Positions 42,832 through 51,480 of a DNA stretch of 64,000 bases are shown here, in pieces. Source of the stretch: Pseudomonas peradeniyensis (GTDB taxonomy: Bacteria > Pseudomonadota > Gammaproteobacteria > Pseudomonadales > Pseudomonadaceae); the NCBI RefSeq assembly GCF_014268935.2, contig NZ_JABWRJ020000001.1, positions 992,001-1,056,000 on the forward strand, written 5' to 3'. The notes under the pieces were generated by a model. The model worked only from the letters and a program-made list of their open reading frames with translations, ran no database searches and had not been told where the DNA came from. Position 1 is the stretch's first letter; each line of letters begins with the position of its first letter. The position numbers and the translations under genes were made by a program.

Positions 42832-44007
42832 TCATTGGCCGGTGTGTTGGGCGACTGCGGAGGCGCCCGGTTGCTCGTCGACCTGGACCTGGTCGCCGGC
42901 CTTGACGTGTTGCAGGCCCTCGACCACCACGCGATCGCCGGGGGCCAGGCCCTCGCTGACGATCCAGCGATCACCCTGGGCGCTGCCCAGGACCACCTGG
43001 CGCTCGCTGATGCGCGCCTGCTGGTCGACCAGCAGCACCTTGGGCACGCCGGCGCTGTCACGCAGGATGGCGCGCTGCGGCACGCTGATGCCCTGGGGCT
43101 GCACGGCCTGGTCCAGGCGTACCCGCACATAGCTGCCCGGTAGCAGGTCGAGGTCGGGGTTGGGGAACTCGCTGCGCAGGGTGATCTGGTTGGTGCTCGG
43201 GTCGACGCTGATGTCCGAGAACAGCAGCTTGCCGGCCAGCGGGTAGGCGCTGCCGTCGTCCTGGATCAGCGTGGCCTTGACCTGGTCCTGGCCGACCTGG
43301 CGCAGTTCGCCGGCGCGCAAGGCACGGCGCAGGGCATTGAGCTCGCGGGTCGACTGGGTGACGTCGGCATGGATCGGGTTCAGCTGCTGGATGGTGGCCA
43401 GCGGCGTGGTCTCGCTCTGCCCGACCAGCGCGCCCTCGGTCACCAGGGCGCGGCCGATGCGCCCGGAAATCGGCGCGGTGACGGTGGCGTAGCCCAGGTT
43501 CAGGCGTGCCCGTTCCAGCGCCGCCTTGGCTTCGCCGACCGCGGCATCGGCCTGGAGGAAGGCGGCGCGGGCGTTGTCATACTCCTGGCGGCTGACCGCC
43601 TTGTCGTCGACCAGCTCGCGGTAGCGCTGTTCCTGCAGGCGGGCCTGGTACAGGGTCGCCTCGGCCTTGGCCAGGGTGGCGCGGGCGCTGTCGAAGTCGG
43701 CCTTGAACGGCGCCGGGTCGATCAGGAACAAGACGTCGCCCTGTTTCACGTCGCTGCCTTCGCGGTACACCCGCTTGAGCACCACGCCGGCCACCCGGGC
43801 GCGCACCTCGGCGGTACGCGGCGCGAGGATGCGGCCGCTCAGTTCAGTGCTGATCGCCAATGGCTGCACGGCCAGGGTCTCGACCCGGACCTGGGAAGGC
43901 GGGGCCTGTTCTTCCTGTTCGGCGGCGTCGTTGCAACCGGCCAGGGAAAGGGTCATCAGCGCCAGCAGCGCCAAGGGGCGCAGGCGCGAAGGGCAGGGAA
44001 TGGACAT
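42832..44007 (-). CDS. RND periplasmic adaptor lipoprotein of the second pump
   Basis: 391 residues; the signal ends in the lipobox SLAGC (Cys25). Adaptor architecture: RAPRTAEVRARVAGVVLKRVYREGSDVKQGDVLFLID lipoyl half, a helical hairpin (LAKAEATLYQARLQEQRYRELV), the mirrored lipoyl half NLGYATVTAPISGRIGRALVTEGALVGQ, then beta-barrel domains. Shares the RND adaptor pattern with MexC but is not its closest copy. First gene of the operon; its start faces the response regulator gene over 158 bp. Confidence 0.92.
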   Translation of the reverse strand: MSIPCPSRLRPLALLALMTLSLAGCNDAAEQEEQAPPSQVRVETLAVQPLAISTELSGRILAPRTAEVRARVAGVVLKRVYREGSDVKQGDVLFLIDPAPFKADFDSARATLAKAEATLYQARLQEQRYRELVDDKAVSRQEYDNARAAFLQADAAVGEAKAALERARLNLGYATVTAPISGRIGRALVTEGALVGQSETTPLATIQQLNPIHADVTQSTRELNALRRALRAGELRQVGQDQVKATLIQDDGSAYPLAGKLLFSDISVDPSTNQITLRSEFPNPDLDLLPGSYVRVRLDQAVQPQGISVPQRAILRDSAGVPKVLLVDQQARISERQVVLGSAQGDRWIVSEGLAPGDRVVVEGLQHVKAGDQVQVDEQPGASAVAQHTGQ

Positions 44008-44042
44008 ACGGATCTTCCAGGTTTGATCCAGCGTATGCTAAA

Positions 44043-44066
44043 GCAGCCGTTCGGGTGGCGGCTGTT
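44043..44066. promoter_or_regulatory. Small palindrome in the divergent pump/regulator spacer
   Basis: CAGCCG (44044-44049) and CGGCTG (44059-44064) face each other in the 158-bp spacer between the adaptor and response-regulator starts, where both promoters must lie. A possible regulator site; weak evidence. Confidence 0.3.
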
Positions 44067-44165
44067 AAGCTATGTTGGGCGTATGTGAAAAAGTGTGAAC
44101 AATCGGCGGTGGCCCGCGCGGGATTCTATATCCTGCCTTACTTCAATCTTTCGTCAAATCCCCTT

Positions 44166-44867
44166 ATGCCGAACATTCTCCTGGTCGAAGACGACAGCGC
44201 GTTGTCCGAACTGATCGCCAGCTACCTGCAACGCAACGATTTCCATGTCCGGGTGATTGCCCGCGGCGACCATGTGCTGGACGAGTTCCGTCGACAGAAG
44301 CCGGACCTGGTAATTCTTGACCTGATGCTGCCGGGCCTCGACGGCCTGCAGGTGTGCCGCCTGCTGCGCCAGGAAACCCAAGGCCTGCCGATCCTCATGC
44401 TGACTGCCCGTGACGACAGCCACGACCAGGTGCTGGGGCTGGAAATGGGCGCCGACGACTACGTCACCAAACCGTGCGAACCCCGGGTGCTGCTGGCCAG
44501 GGTGCGCACCCTGCTGCGCCGCAGCAGCGTCAACGAGCCGCGCCTGGACAGCGACCTGATCCAGGTCGGCGGCCTGCGCATCGACCTGGCCGAGCGCACG
44601 GTCAGCTGGCGCGGCGAGGAGGTGGAACTGTCCAGCGGCGAGTACAACCTGCTGGTGGTGCTGGCGCGCAACGCCGGCGAGGTGATGAGCCGCGACCGTA
44701 TCCTCCAGCAGTTGCGCGGCATCGAGTTCAACGGCACCGACCGTTCGGTGGATGTGGCCATCTCCAAGCTGCGCCGGCGCTTCGACGATAGCGCCGGCGA
44801 GGCGCGCAAGATCAAGACCGTGTGGGGCAAGGGGTATCTGTTCAGCCGGGTCGAGTGGGAGTACTGA
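44166..44867 (+). CDS. OmpR/RstA-type response regulator
   Basis: 233 residues. The receiver domain has the acidic pocket at E8-D9-D10, phospho-acceptor D52 (LVILDLMLPGLDG) and K102 (ADDYVTKP). A C-terminal winged-helix OmpR domain follows (SGEYNLLVVLARNAGEVMSRDRILQQLRGIEFNGTDRSVDVAISKLRRRF ... TVWGKGYLF). RstA-like. Followed after six bases by its kinase gene and divergent from the second RND pump, which is the probable target. The signal sensed is unknown. Confidence 0.93.
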   Translation: MPNILLVEDDSALSELIASYLQRNDFHVRVIARGDHVLDEFRRQKPDLVILDLMLPGLDGLQVCRLLRQETQGLPILMLTARDDSHDQVLGLEMGADDYVTKPCEPRVLLARVRTLLRRSSVNEPRLDSDLIQVGGLRIDLAERTVSWRGEEVELSSGEYNLLVVLARNAGEVMSRDRILQQLRGIEFNGTDRSVDVAISKLRRRFDDSAGEARKIKTVWGKGYLFSRVEWEY

Positions 44868-44873
44868 CAGGCC

Positions 44874-46172
44874 ATGCTCAAGATCCTGGTGCGGCTGTAC
44901 CTGGTGATCATCGTCGCCTATGCCGGGGCGATCGCGCTGATCCCCGACACCATCGTCGGGTTGTTCCATGAGCGCTTCATGGCCTACAACCTCGAGCAAG
45001 CCAAGGGGGTGCAGACCCTGATCGTGCGCCAGTTCCAGCAGGCGCCACGGGAGCAGTGGCCGGCAGTGGAAAAAGACCTGGCCGGAGTGTTCAAGCCGCT
45101 GCAAGTGCGCCTGCTGCGCATGGACGAGGCCGACCTGAGCGGCGAGGAGAAAGCCCGGCTCGAGCATGGTCTGTACGCGGTGCGCATGGCCGACTGGGGC
45201 TACTACGAAACGGTGCTGGCGCCGCTGGATTCGCAATGGCTGGTGCGCCTGCACTCGCCGGACGACCCGTTGGACATCAACGTGCTGTCCTGGGGCGTGA
45301 CCGTGCTGATCGGCGCGGCCATGCTCGGCTGCCTGCTGCTGTGGGTATGGCCGCACTGGCGCGACCTCGAACGGCTCAAGGAAACCGCCCGGCGCCTGGG
45401 GCGCGGCGAGATGTCCGAGCGCACCTATATTTCACCACGCTCGAACATCGGTGAGCTGGCCGGGGTGTTCGACACCATGGCCAGCGACCTGGAGCGCCAG
45501 GTCAACCAGCAGCGCGAACTGCTCAACGCGGTCTCCCACGAGTTGCGCACACCGTTGACGCGCCTGGACTTCGGCCTGGTGCTGCTGTTCGACGAGGTGC
45601 CGCCGGCCAGCCGCAAGCGCCTGCTGGGGTTGGTGGGCCATGTACGCGAGCTGGACGAGTTGGTGCTCGAACTGCTGTCCTACAGCCGCCTGGACAGCGT
45701 CGACCAGGCCCGCGAGCGGGTCGAGGTGTCGTTGCTGGAACTGGTGGACAGCGTGCTCGGCAGTTTCGCCGAGGAGCTCGACAACCGTGGCATCCGCTGG
45801 GAGGTGCGCTGCGAAACCGACCTGCCGCGTTTCGTCCTCGACCCGCGGCTGACCGCCCGCGCCGTGCAGAACCTGGTGCGCAACGCCATGCGCTACTGCG
45901 ATGAAAGCCTGCTGCTGCGCCTGCGCCGGGAAGAAGACGGCGCCTGCCTGGTGACCGTGGAGGACGATGGCATCGGCATTCCGACCGAGGAGCGTGAGCG
46001 GATCTTCCAGCCGTTCTATCGCCTGGACCGCAGCCGTGATCGCAATACCGGCGGGTTCGGGTTGGGGCTGGCGATCAGTCGGCGGGCCATCGAAGGGCAG
46101 GGCGGCACGTTGACCGTGGCGCAATCGGCGCTGGGCGGCGCGCAGTTCAGGATTCGCTTGCCAGCCGGTTGA
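44874..46172 (+). CDS. RstB-type sensor histidine kinase
   Basis: 432 residues. TM1 spans residues 5-22, a periplasmic sensor of about 115 residues follows, and TM2 spans about 141-160. Then come a HAMP linker and the HisKA domain with phospho-acceptor H222 (NAVSHELRTPLTRLDF). The ATPase shows N-box LVRNAMRYCDESLLLRL, G1 DDGIGIPTEERERIFQPF and G2 GGFGLGLAISRRAIEGQGG. Partner of the preceding response regulator; its start is six bases after that stop. Ends next to a REP doublet. Confidence 0.93.
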   Translation: MLKILVRLYLVIIVAYAGAIALIPDTIVGLFHERFMAYNLEQAKGVQTLIVRQFQQAPREQWPAVEKDLAGVFKPLQVRLLRMDEADLSGEEKARLEHGLYAVRMADWGYYETVLAPLDSQWLVRLHSPDDPLDINVLSWGVTVLIGAAMLGCLLLWVWPHWRDLERLKETARRLGRGEMSERTYISPRSNIGELAGVFDTMASDLERQVNQQRELLNAVSHELRTPLTRLDFGLVLLFDEVPPASRKRLLGLVGHVRELDELVLELLSYSRLDSVDQARERVEVSLLELVDSVLGSFAEELDNRGIRWEVRCETDLPRFVLDPRLTARAVQNLVRNAMRYCDESLLLRLRREEDGACLVTVEDDGIGIPTEERERIFQPFYRLDRSRDRNTGGFGLGLAISRRAIEGQGGTLTVAQSALGGAQFRIRLPAG

Positions 46173-46193
46173 TGCAGCGCCTGGGCTGGCCTC

Positions 46194-46273
46194 ATCGCGG
46201 GGCAAGCCCGCTCCCACGCTGGTGATGATGGTAGGTGCTGGAGGCTGGCGTGGGAGCGGGCTTGCCCCGCGAT
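46194..46273. repeat. REP doublet (REPIN-type)
   Basis: Two 25-bp opposite REP copies at 46194-46218 and 46249-46273, the same sequence as the pair at 38217-38297. It separates the kinase gene from the convergent GGDEF gene and abuts the latter's stop. Confidence 0.85.
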
Positions 46274-46275
46274 GG

Positions 46276-47364
46276 TCATTGTCCTGACAGCCTTGCCGAC
46301 CAGGTCACGAAGCGGTCCTTGCCGGTGTGCTTGGCCTCGTACAACGCCTGGTCCGCCCTGATCAGCGCCAGGCTCAGGGTATCGCCGCTGTCGATCCGGG
46401 CCAGGCCGATGCTGATGGTCACCGGGTGCGCGCCAAGGTCCTCGCGTACCCGCCGGCACAGCGCGGCGACCTGCTGCTCGGCACCGGCCTCGTCCAGCCC
46501 CTGGAAGAAGACCGCGAATTCCTCGCCGCCCAACCGGGCGATCTCGTAGCCGGTCATTGCCGCCTTGATATGCGCCGCCACGCGCTTGAGCACCTCGTCG
46601 CCGATGTCATGGCCGAAGCGGTCGTTGACCTGCTTGAAGTTGTCGATGTCGATCATCGCCAGGAACTGCCCGGCATCCATCTGGCGCAGCTGCTTCTCGG
46701 CCTTGGCCATGAACGAGCGACGGTTGGGGATTTCGGTTAGGGCGTCGATGTAGGCCTGCTCCAGCAGCACCTTGGTCAGGTAGAAGTTGTGCAGCTTGGC
46801 CTGGCGGATGCGCAGGTAGCTGTAGACCACCAGGCCGCTGAGGAACACCGCGTAGCTGATCAGCATCGCGCCCTCGAGCTTCAGGGCCTCGATGCGGGTG
46901 TGGTAGAAGGGGTTGAGCATGAGCCAGGTGATGCCCAGGGCGCAGAAGAACGACCAGCGCCGCACCGGCAGCACCGACACGGTGTACAGCACCGTCGAGA
47001 CGCCGAGCACCAGCCACACCGGGCGCAGAACGATCGGAATGCCTTCGATCACCAGGCGCATGGCCAGGGTGATCACCGCCACGAACAGCAGGTTGAGCAC
47101 GTCGAAATGCTGGCTCTTGCGGGTGAAGCCCAGGACCACGCAGAGGCTGCACAGCAGGGCGATGAACAGCCCGGACAGCCAGGTGAAGCCCTGGCCGCCG
47201 AGGTAGCTGACGATCAGGTCGAAGATCAGCCAGATGGCGATGCCGATGCAGAAGATCAGCAGGCAGAAGCGGCGCATCGCCTCGAATTCGTGCTGGCGGA
47301 ACTCGGCGCGCAGGGCGGCGGGGGCGACCTGTTGGCGGATGTGGGTTTCGAGGGTTTTGTACAT
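46276..47364 (-). CDS. Membrane diguanylate cyclase, no inhibitory site
   Basis: 362 residues. Six to seven hydrophobic segments between about residues 30 and 190 (FCLLIFCIGIAIWLIFDLIVSYLG, WLSGLFIALLCSLCVVLGF, PVWLVLGVSTVLYTVSVLPV and others) form a membrane sensor. It ends in a GGDEF domain with TEIPNRRSFMAKAEKQL, IDIDNFKQVNDRFGHDIGDEVL and the active GGEEF. The position of the RxxD I-site holds TGYE, so no feedback inhibition is expected. I took the ATG at 47364; a GTG at 47436 extends the frame through AT-rich codons. It lies 269 bp from the DUF4434/nfrA operon, across a large inverted repeat. The nearby c-di-GMP-binding NfrB makes it a plausible, unproven partner. Confidence 0.88.
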   Translation of the reverse strand: MYKTLETHIRQQVAPAALRAEFRQHEFEAMRRFCLLIFCIGIAIWLIFDLIVSYLGGQGFTWLSGLFIALLCSLCVVLGFTRKSQHFDVLNLLFVAVITLAMRLVIEGIPIVLRPVWLVLGVSTVLYTVSVLPVRRWSFFCALGITWLMLNPFYHTRIEALKLEGAMLISYAVFLSGLVVYSYLRIRQAKLHNFYLTKVLLEQAYIDALTEIPNRRSFMAKAEKQLRQMDAGQFLAMIDIDNFKQVNDRFGHDIGDEVLKRVAAHIKAAMTGYEIARLGGEEFAVFFQGLDEAGAEQQVAALCRRVREDLGAHPVTISIGLARIDSGDTLSLALIRADQALYEAKHTGKDRFVTWSARLSGQ

Positions 47365-47473
47365 GGAGGCGATGGTGGCCTTGAAATTGTTGTCTGTTAT
47401 GCCTTCCAGGGCTGTGAGGTCTCTGTAGGAGATCACCCAGCCTTCGGGCTACGCTGTCGCGCAGGGAACCGTC

Positions 47474-47594
47474 CCCTGTGGGAGCGGCCTTGCGTCGCGA
47501 AAGGGCTGCGCAGCGGCCCCAGGTTTAAAGTCACCCTCAAAATTGCCGGGGCTGCTGCGCAGCCCTTTCGCGACGCAAGGCCGCTCCCACAGGG
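47474..47594. repeat. Perfect 41-bp inverted repeat (REP variant doublet)
   Basis: The arms 47474-47514 and 47554-47594 are exact reverse complements (ccctgtgggagcggccttgc at the outer end, ctgcgcagc at the inner end) with 39 bp between them. This is the putida-type gggagcggccttgcgtcgcg repeat. It occupies the spacer between the nfr operon end and the GGDEF gene start. Confidence 0.9.
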
Positions 47595-47632
47595 ATCGCG
47601 ATAGCTTTAGCAGTTGAGCAAGACAGTTGCTC

Positions 47633-48478
47633 CTACAACGAGCCTGGTTTCAGCACATCCTTGGCCCAGGGCCGGTAGCGCAAGGCGAACACAGCCTCGG
47701 CGTGGCAGCCTCCGCTCAGCTCCGGCTGCGCCGGTTCGGCGCGGAAGGGTTGCCCCGGCTGGCTGACCTGGCGAAACGCCTCGCGCACGATACCCACCCG
47801 GCAGGGCAGGGCCTGTTCGTAGCCCTTTCGCACCAGCGGCGCCAGGCGGCCGGTGCCGGCGCCGTCCTGCCACCAAACGTTCAGGCCAAGGCCTGCCAGC
47901 TGGTCCAGCCACGCGCCATTGACCCGAGGCGACAGCTGGCCGGCGCTGAAGGCGCTGATATGCAGGGGCTTGTCCAGTTGCCGATTGAACGCCTGCAATT
48001 GCGTGTGCAGCGCATCGCGCCTGGCCGCGTCGCGAAAGTGCAGGTCGTCCAGCTCCAGCGGCAGGTACCAGCCGGACACCGGCAGCGCCCAGTCGGTCTT
48101 GAGCTGCTGGTACTGGGTGAGGGAACGGCCCAGCTGCGCCTTGAAGTAACTGTTCAGGCCTTCGCCGTCGAGCTGTTCGAGCCGCTGGTAGTAGGCCGGG
48201 TCCATGTACAGCCCCAGCACCAGCTCCAGCCCCTGGGCCCGCGCCTCGCGCAGGCTGCCGGCAAGCCAGCCGTTGGCGCCGCCGAAGTCGCTGTCGCCGT
48301 AGGCGCTCCACTGCACGATCAGGGTCTTGCCACCCTGGGCCTTGGTGGCGCGCCACAGTTGTTGCCACTGGGCGGGGGTGACGTTGGCATCACGGTTGAG
48401 CGGCTGGTAGAACAGGCGCTGGTCGGCCTGGGCGGGCAGGCACAGGGCGAGCAGGCAGAGCGCCAGGAAGGTACGCAT
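47633..48478 (-). CDS. Secreted DUF4434-like (TIM-barrel hydrolase-type) protein of the nfr operon
   Basis: 281 residues with signal peptide MRTFLALCLLALCLPAQA. The mature part follows the DUF4434 pattern: RLFYQPLNRDANVTPAQW, KTLIVQWSAYGDSDFGG, LGLYMDPAYYQRLEQLD, GWYLPLELDDLHF and ISAFSAGQLSPR, a TIM-barrel-like fold related to glycoside hydrolases. Asp/Glu residues sit at strand ends. Its start shares one base with the nfrA stop (TGATG), so it is co-translated with the polysaccharide genes. A role in trimming or processing the exported glycan in the periplasm is inference from position. Confidence 0.7.
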   Translation of the reverse strand: MRTFLALCLLALCLPAQADQRLFYQPLNRDANVTPAQWQQLWRATKAQGGKTLIVQWSAYGDSDFGGANGWLAGSLREARAQGLELVLGLYMDPAYYQRLEQLDGEGLNSYFKAQLGRSLTQYQQLKTDWALPVSGWYLPLELDDLHFRDAARRDALHTQLQAFNRQLDKPLHISAFSAGQLSPRVNGAWLDQLAGLGLNVWWQDGAGTGRLAPLVRKGYEQALPCRVGIVREAFRQVSQPGQPFRAEPAQPELSGGCHAEAVFALRYRPWAKDVLKPGSL

Positions 48479-51400
48479 CAGAAGTTCATCTCCACACCCA
48501 GCAACACGCCGTTGGCGCGCTCGTAGAGGTTGCCGCCCAGTGCCTGCTGGTACTCGGCGCGTACTTTCAGCGAGCCACGGTAGGCGTTGTAGCGGTCGTC
48601 GTCGAACCACCACTGCCAGCGCACGCCGACCCCGGCGCGGGCGTCCTGGCGCCAGTCGTTGCTCGGGTCCTGGCTGGAGAACTCGAGGAAGCCGTAGGGC
48701 ATGATCGTCTGCGGCGACTGGCTGGGCAGTTTCCAGGCATGGCCCTGCTGGAAGCGCGACAGCCAGGCATGATCGCCGGCGCGGGTCCACCAGGCGGCGT
48801 CCAGATAAAGGAAACGCTCGTCCCAGTCGTCCTCGTCGATGCGCCAGTCATTGCGGTACCGGCCCTGGTCGAGGAACGAGGCGGTGGCACGCAGCAGCAG
48901 GTCGTTGCTCGATTCGGCGTTGTGGCGCAGGTCGCCCCAGTTGCCGCCGACCTTGGCCGGGCTGAGCAGCTCGCCCAGGCTCAGGCCGCTGTAGTGCGTG
49001 CTGTCGATCTGGCGCTGGTGGTACAGCTCGGCGTACAGGTTGAGGTTGGCCTGGCCGAGCGGCTTGTAGCGCAGGCCGACGCCGGTGCCCATGCTCTGGG
49101 CATAGTCGGTGCGGCTCTGGCCACCGAACAGCACGCGTCCATACACCGACAGGGTGCTGCCGTTGCGGCTGGGCTCCTCGCCCAGGGCGTGGTCCCACAT
49201 CGCCAGTTGCACGTTCTGCGATTGCGCCCGGCGTGAGCTGCCGGCGCGCGCGCCGTCGTCGAGGAACTTGTCGTTGGTCGAGGTGCCGGCCGGCGACCAG
49301 GTGCTGGCCAGGGTGATGCTGTCGCGGCGCGACAAGGTTTCATGGGCGCGGCGCTGGCGGTACTTGCGCGCCTCCAGGCTGCCGTACTCGTCGTCGCCGT
49401 CGACCAGGTTGCGCTCCACGTCCAGCACCCGGCGCAGTTCGCGGCGGGCCGAGGCGCTGTCCTCGGCTTCGTCGTAGCGCAGGGCCAGGGTCTCGCCCAG
49501 GCGGTAGTCCTCGGGGAAGTCGCGGGTGGCGCGTTCCAGGTAGGGGATGGACTGGCGTCGTTGCTGCTTGTCCGTCGAGCCGGCCAGGCGCATGCCGTAG
49601 TCGGCGCGGTAGCGCGGCTGGTCCGGCGCCAGGCGCACGGCCTCGGCCAGCCAGGCAGTGCTCTGGGCGTTGTCGCCGGCCTGTTGGGCGGTGCCGGCGG
49701 CGGCGTAGTAGTGATCGGCGCGCGGGGTATGGCGCAGGGCTTCGCGCTGGAACGCCAGGGCCTGCTGGGTGTCGCCCTGGCGCTGGGCAATGGCGGCGCC
49801 CAGCGCCCAGTCGTCGGCGTTGTGGTGCGCGGCCGCGTCCCAGTGGCGGCGGGCGGCGTTGGCGTCGCCGGCGTTCAAGGCGCCACGCGCCGCGGTCAGG
49901 CGAGCATTGTCGGTCCAGGCGTCGGCCGGCAGGCTGTTCCAGATCGGCAGCGCCGATTCGGAGTCGCCCGAGGCCTCCAGTGCGTAGGCCAGGGGCAGGC
50001 GGCTGGCGGTGTCGCCCAGGCGTTCGGCGGCCTGGTAGTAGACCACGGCTTCGCCGGGCTGGTCGGGCATGGCGCAGCGGCCCAGGGCGCGATACTGCCC
50101 GGCTTCGCTCGGGTTGGCCGGGATGGCCTTGCGTACGGCGTCACACTGGCCGGCCTCGGCCAGGCGGGCGAGCAGCTGGCCGCGGGTAGCGGCATCCACG
50201 CGTGGTACCAAGGCGAGCATGCGCGGGGTGTTCAGCGGGCCATCGTTGCGCGCATAGAGGTTGCCCAGGCGTTGCAGCAGCGAGGGCGTCAGCCGGCCCT
50301 GGCGGCGGTCGTAGGCGTTCTCCAGCAACTGCCGGGCGTGCTCGGTCTGGCCACGCTCGAGCAGCATGAACGTGGCCTGCTCCAGCGCCGCGAGATCGCC
50401 GGTCTGGCGGTAGCGTTGTTCCCACTGCGCCGCCGTGCGCGGTTGCGGTGGTTGCGCGGGCTCGCCGTACAGACGTTGCTTGAGGATGGCGTAGCTGCGT
50501 GGATTGTCGTTTGCCTGGCACTGGCCGAGCTGTTCGCGGGCCAGCTTCAGGTCCTTGTGCGACAGCCAGTCGACGGTCTCCAGGCACGGACGCTGCAGTT
50601 CGTTGCTTAGCTGGCGCACCAGCGCCGCGTCGTCGCCTTCGCGGGCCAGCTCCCAGAGTTGCTGGCGTTGTTCGGGATGTTGCAGTTGATCGGCCGGCAG
50701 GCTCTGCAGCCAACGCTCGGCCTGCTGGTTGTGGCCCATGGCGATGGCGCGGTTGGCCATGGCCAGGCGGGCGTGGGTCGCCGCCTCCTGGGACGGCGCG
50801 CTGGCCAGCAGCTTGTTCAGGCCTTTTTCATCGACCTGCTGGATGTAGGCGTTGGCCAGCCGCTGCCAGTCCTGCGCCGGCAGTTCGCCCTTGTCGGCCA
50901 GCGGTTGCAACTGGTCGATGGTCTCGCCCCAGTTGCGCAGTTGCTCGGCGAAGTTGGCCCGGGTCATGCGCAGCACCATGCCATCGTCGCGCACCGGCAA
51001 CTGGTTGAGCCACTCCAGCGCCTTGCCCGCGCCACCGAACTTGGCCAGGCTGACGCTGTACGCCTGCCACAGGCGCACGCGCTGCTGGCCCTGGCTGTCG
51101 GCCAGCCAGGCCTCCACCTGGCTCGCCGCAGGCGGGTCCTGCTCGATCCAGGTCAGGCGCAGTTCGAGCAGGGCGTCGGCGTGCTCGGGGTTGTCGTCGA
51201 GGTCCTCGGCGATCGCCTCGGCCTCCTTGTAGCGACGCTGATGGGCCAGGGCCTCGGCCAGCAGGGCGCGGGCCTCGTTGTTGTTGGGCACGCGCCCCAG
51301 TACATGACGGGTCAGGCGCTCGACCTCCGCCCAGTTGTCCTTCTGCGCCTCCCGGTAGCCACGTTCCATGAAGGGGTAGCTGGTGAAACGCTGGAAGTCG

Positions 51401-51480
51401 GTCATCGGCTTGGTCGGCGCCGCCAGGGTGGTAGAGCACAGCAGCAGGCTGGCGAGGGTCAGGGAAAGACGGGGCGTCAT
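48478..51480 (-). CDS. nfrA: NfrA-like outer-membrane TPR/beta-barrel protein (phage N4 receptor family)
   Basis: 1000 residues. The signal peptide MTPRLSLTLASLLLCSTTLA is followed by a long TPR-type superhelix (repeats such as VPNNNEARALLAEALAHQRRY, LAWLNQLPV-type helices up to about residue 700). The C-terminus is a NFRA-type beta-barrel ending in VEMNF, with the terminal Phe of outer-membrane proteins. Length and layout equal E. coli NfrA (about 990 aa), the receptor for phage N4 and exporter partner of the NfrB glycan synthase. The ATG overlaps the nfrB stop (ATGA). It presumably threads the polymer through the outer membrane. Confidence 0.85.
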   Translation of the reverse strand: MTPRLSLTLASLLLCSTTLAAPTKPMTDFQRFTSYPFMERGYREAQKDNWAEVERLTRHVLGRVPNNNEARALLAEALAHQRRYKEAEAIAEDLDDNPEHADALLELRLTWIEQDPPAASQVEAWLADSQGQQRVRLWQAYSVSLAKFGGAGKALEWLNQLPVRDDGMVLRMTRANFAEQLRNWGETIDQLQPLADKGELPAQDWQRLANAYIQQVDEKGLNKLLASAPSQEAATHARLAMANRAIAMGHNQQAERWLQSLPADQLQHPEQRQQLWELAREGDDAALVRQLSNELQRPCLETVDWLSHKDLKLAREQLGQCQANDNPRSYAILKQRLYGEPAQPPQPRTAAQWEQRYRQTGDLAALEQATFMLLERGQTEHARQLLENAYDRRQGRLTPSLLQRLGNLYARNDGPLNTPRMLALVPRVDAATRGQLLARLAEAGQCDAVRKAIPANPSEAGQYRALGRCAMPDQPGEAVVYYQAAERLGDTASRLPLAYALEASGDSESALPIWNSLPADAWTDNARLTAARGALNAGDANAARRHWDAAAHHNADDWALGAAIAQRQGDTQQALAFQREALRHTPRADHYYAAAGTAQQAGDNAQSTAWLAEAVRLAPDQPRYRADYGMRLAGSTDKQQRRQSIPYLERATRDFPEDYRLGETLALRYDEAEDSASARRELRRVLDVERNLVDGDDEYGSLEARKYRQRRAHETLSRRDSITLASTWSPAGTSTNDKFLDDGARAGSSRRAQSQNVQLAMWDHALGEEPSRNGSTLSVYGRVLFGGQSRTDYAQSMGTGVGLRYKPLGQANLNLYAELYHQRQIDSTHYSGLSLGELLSPAKVGGNWGDLRHNAESSNDLLLRATASFLDQGRYRNDWRIDEDDWDERFLYLDAAWWTRAGDHAWLSRFQQGHAWKLPSQSPQTIMPYGFLEFSSQDPSNDWRQDARAGVGVRWQWWFDDDRYNAYRGSLKVRAEYQQALGGNLYERANGVLLGVEMNF

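Noticed and set aside
39554..43132. 1192-residue open frame on the plus strand across the second RND gene
   Set aside because: Antisense shadow of the RND transporter, with low-complexity His/Asp/Gln/Val runs and no motif.
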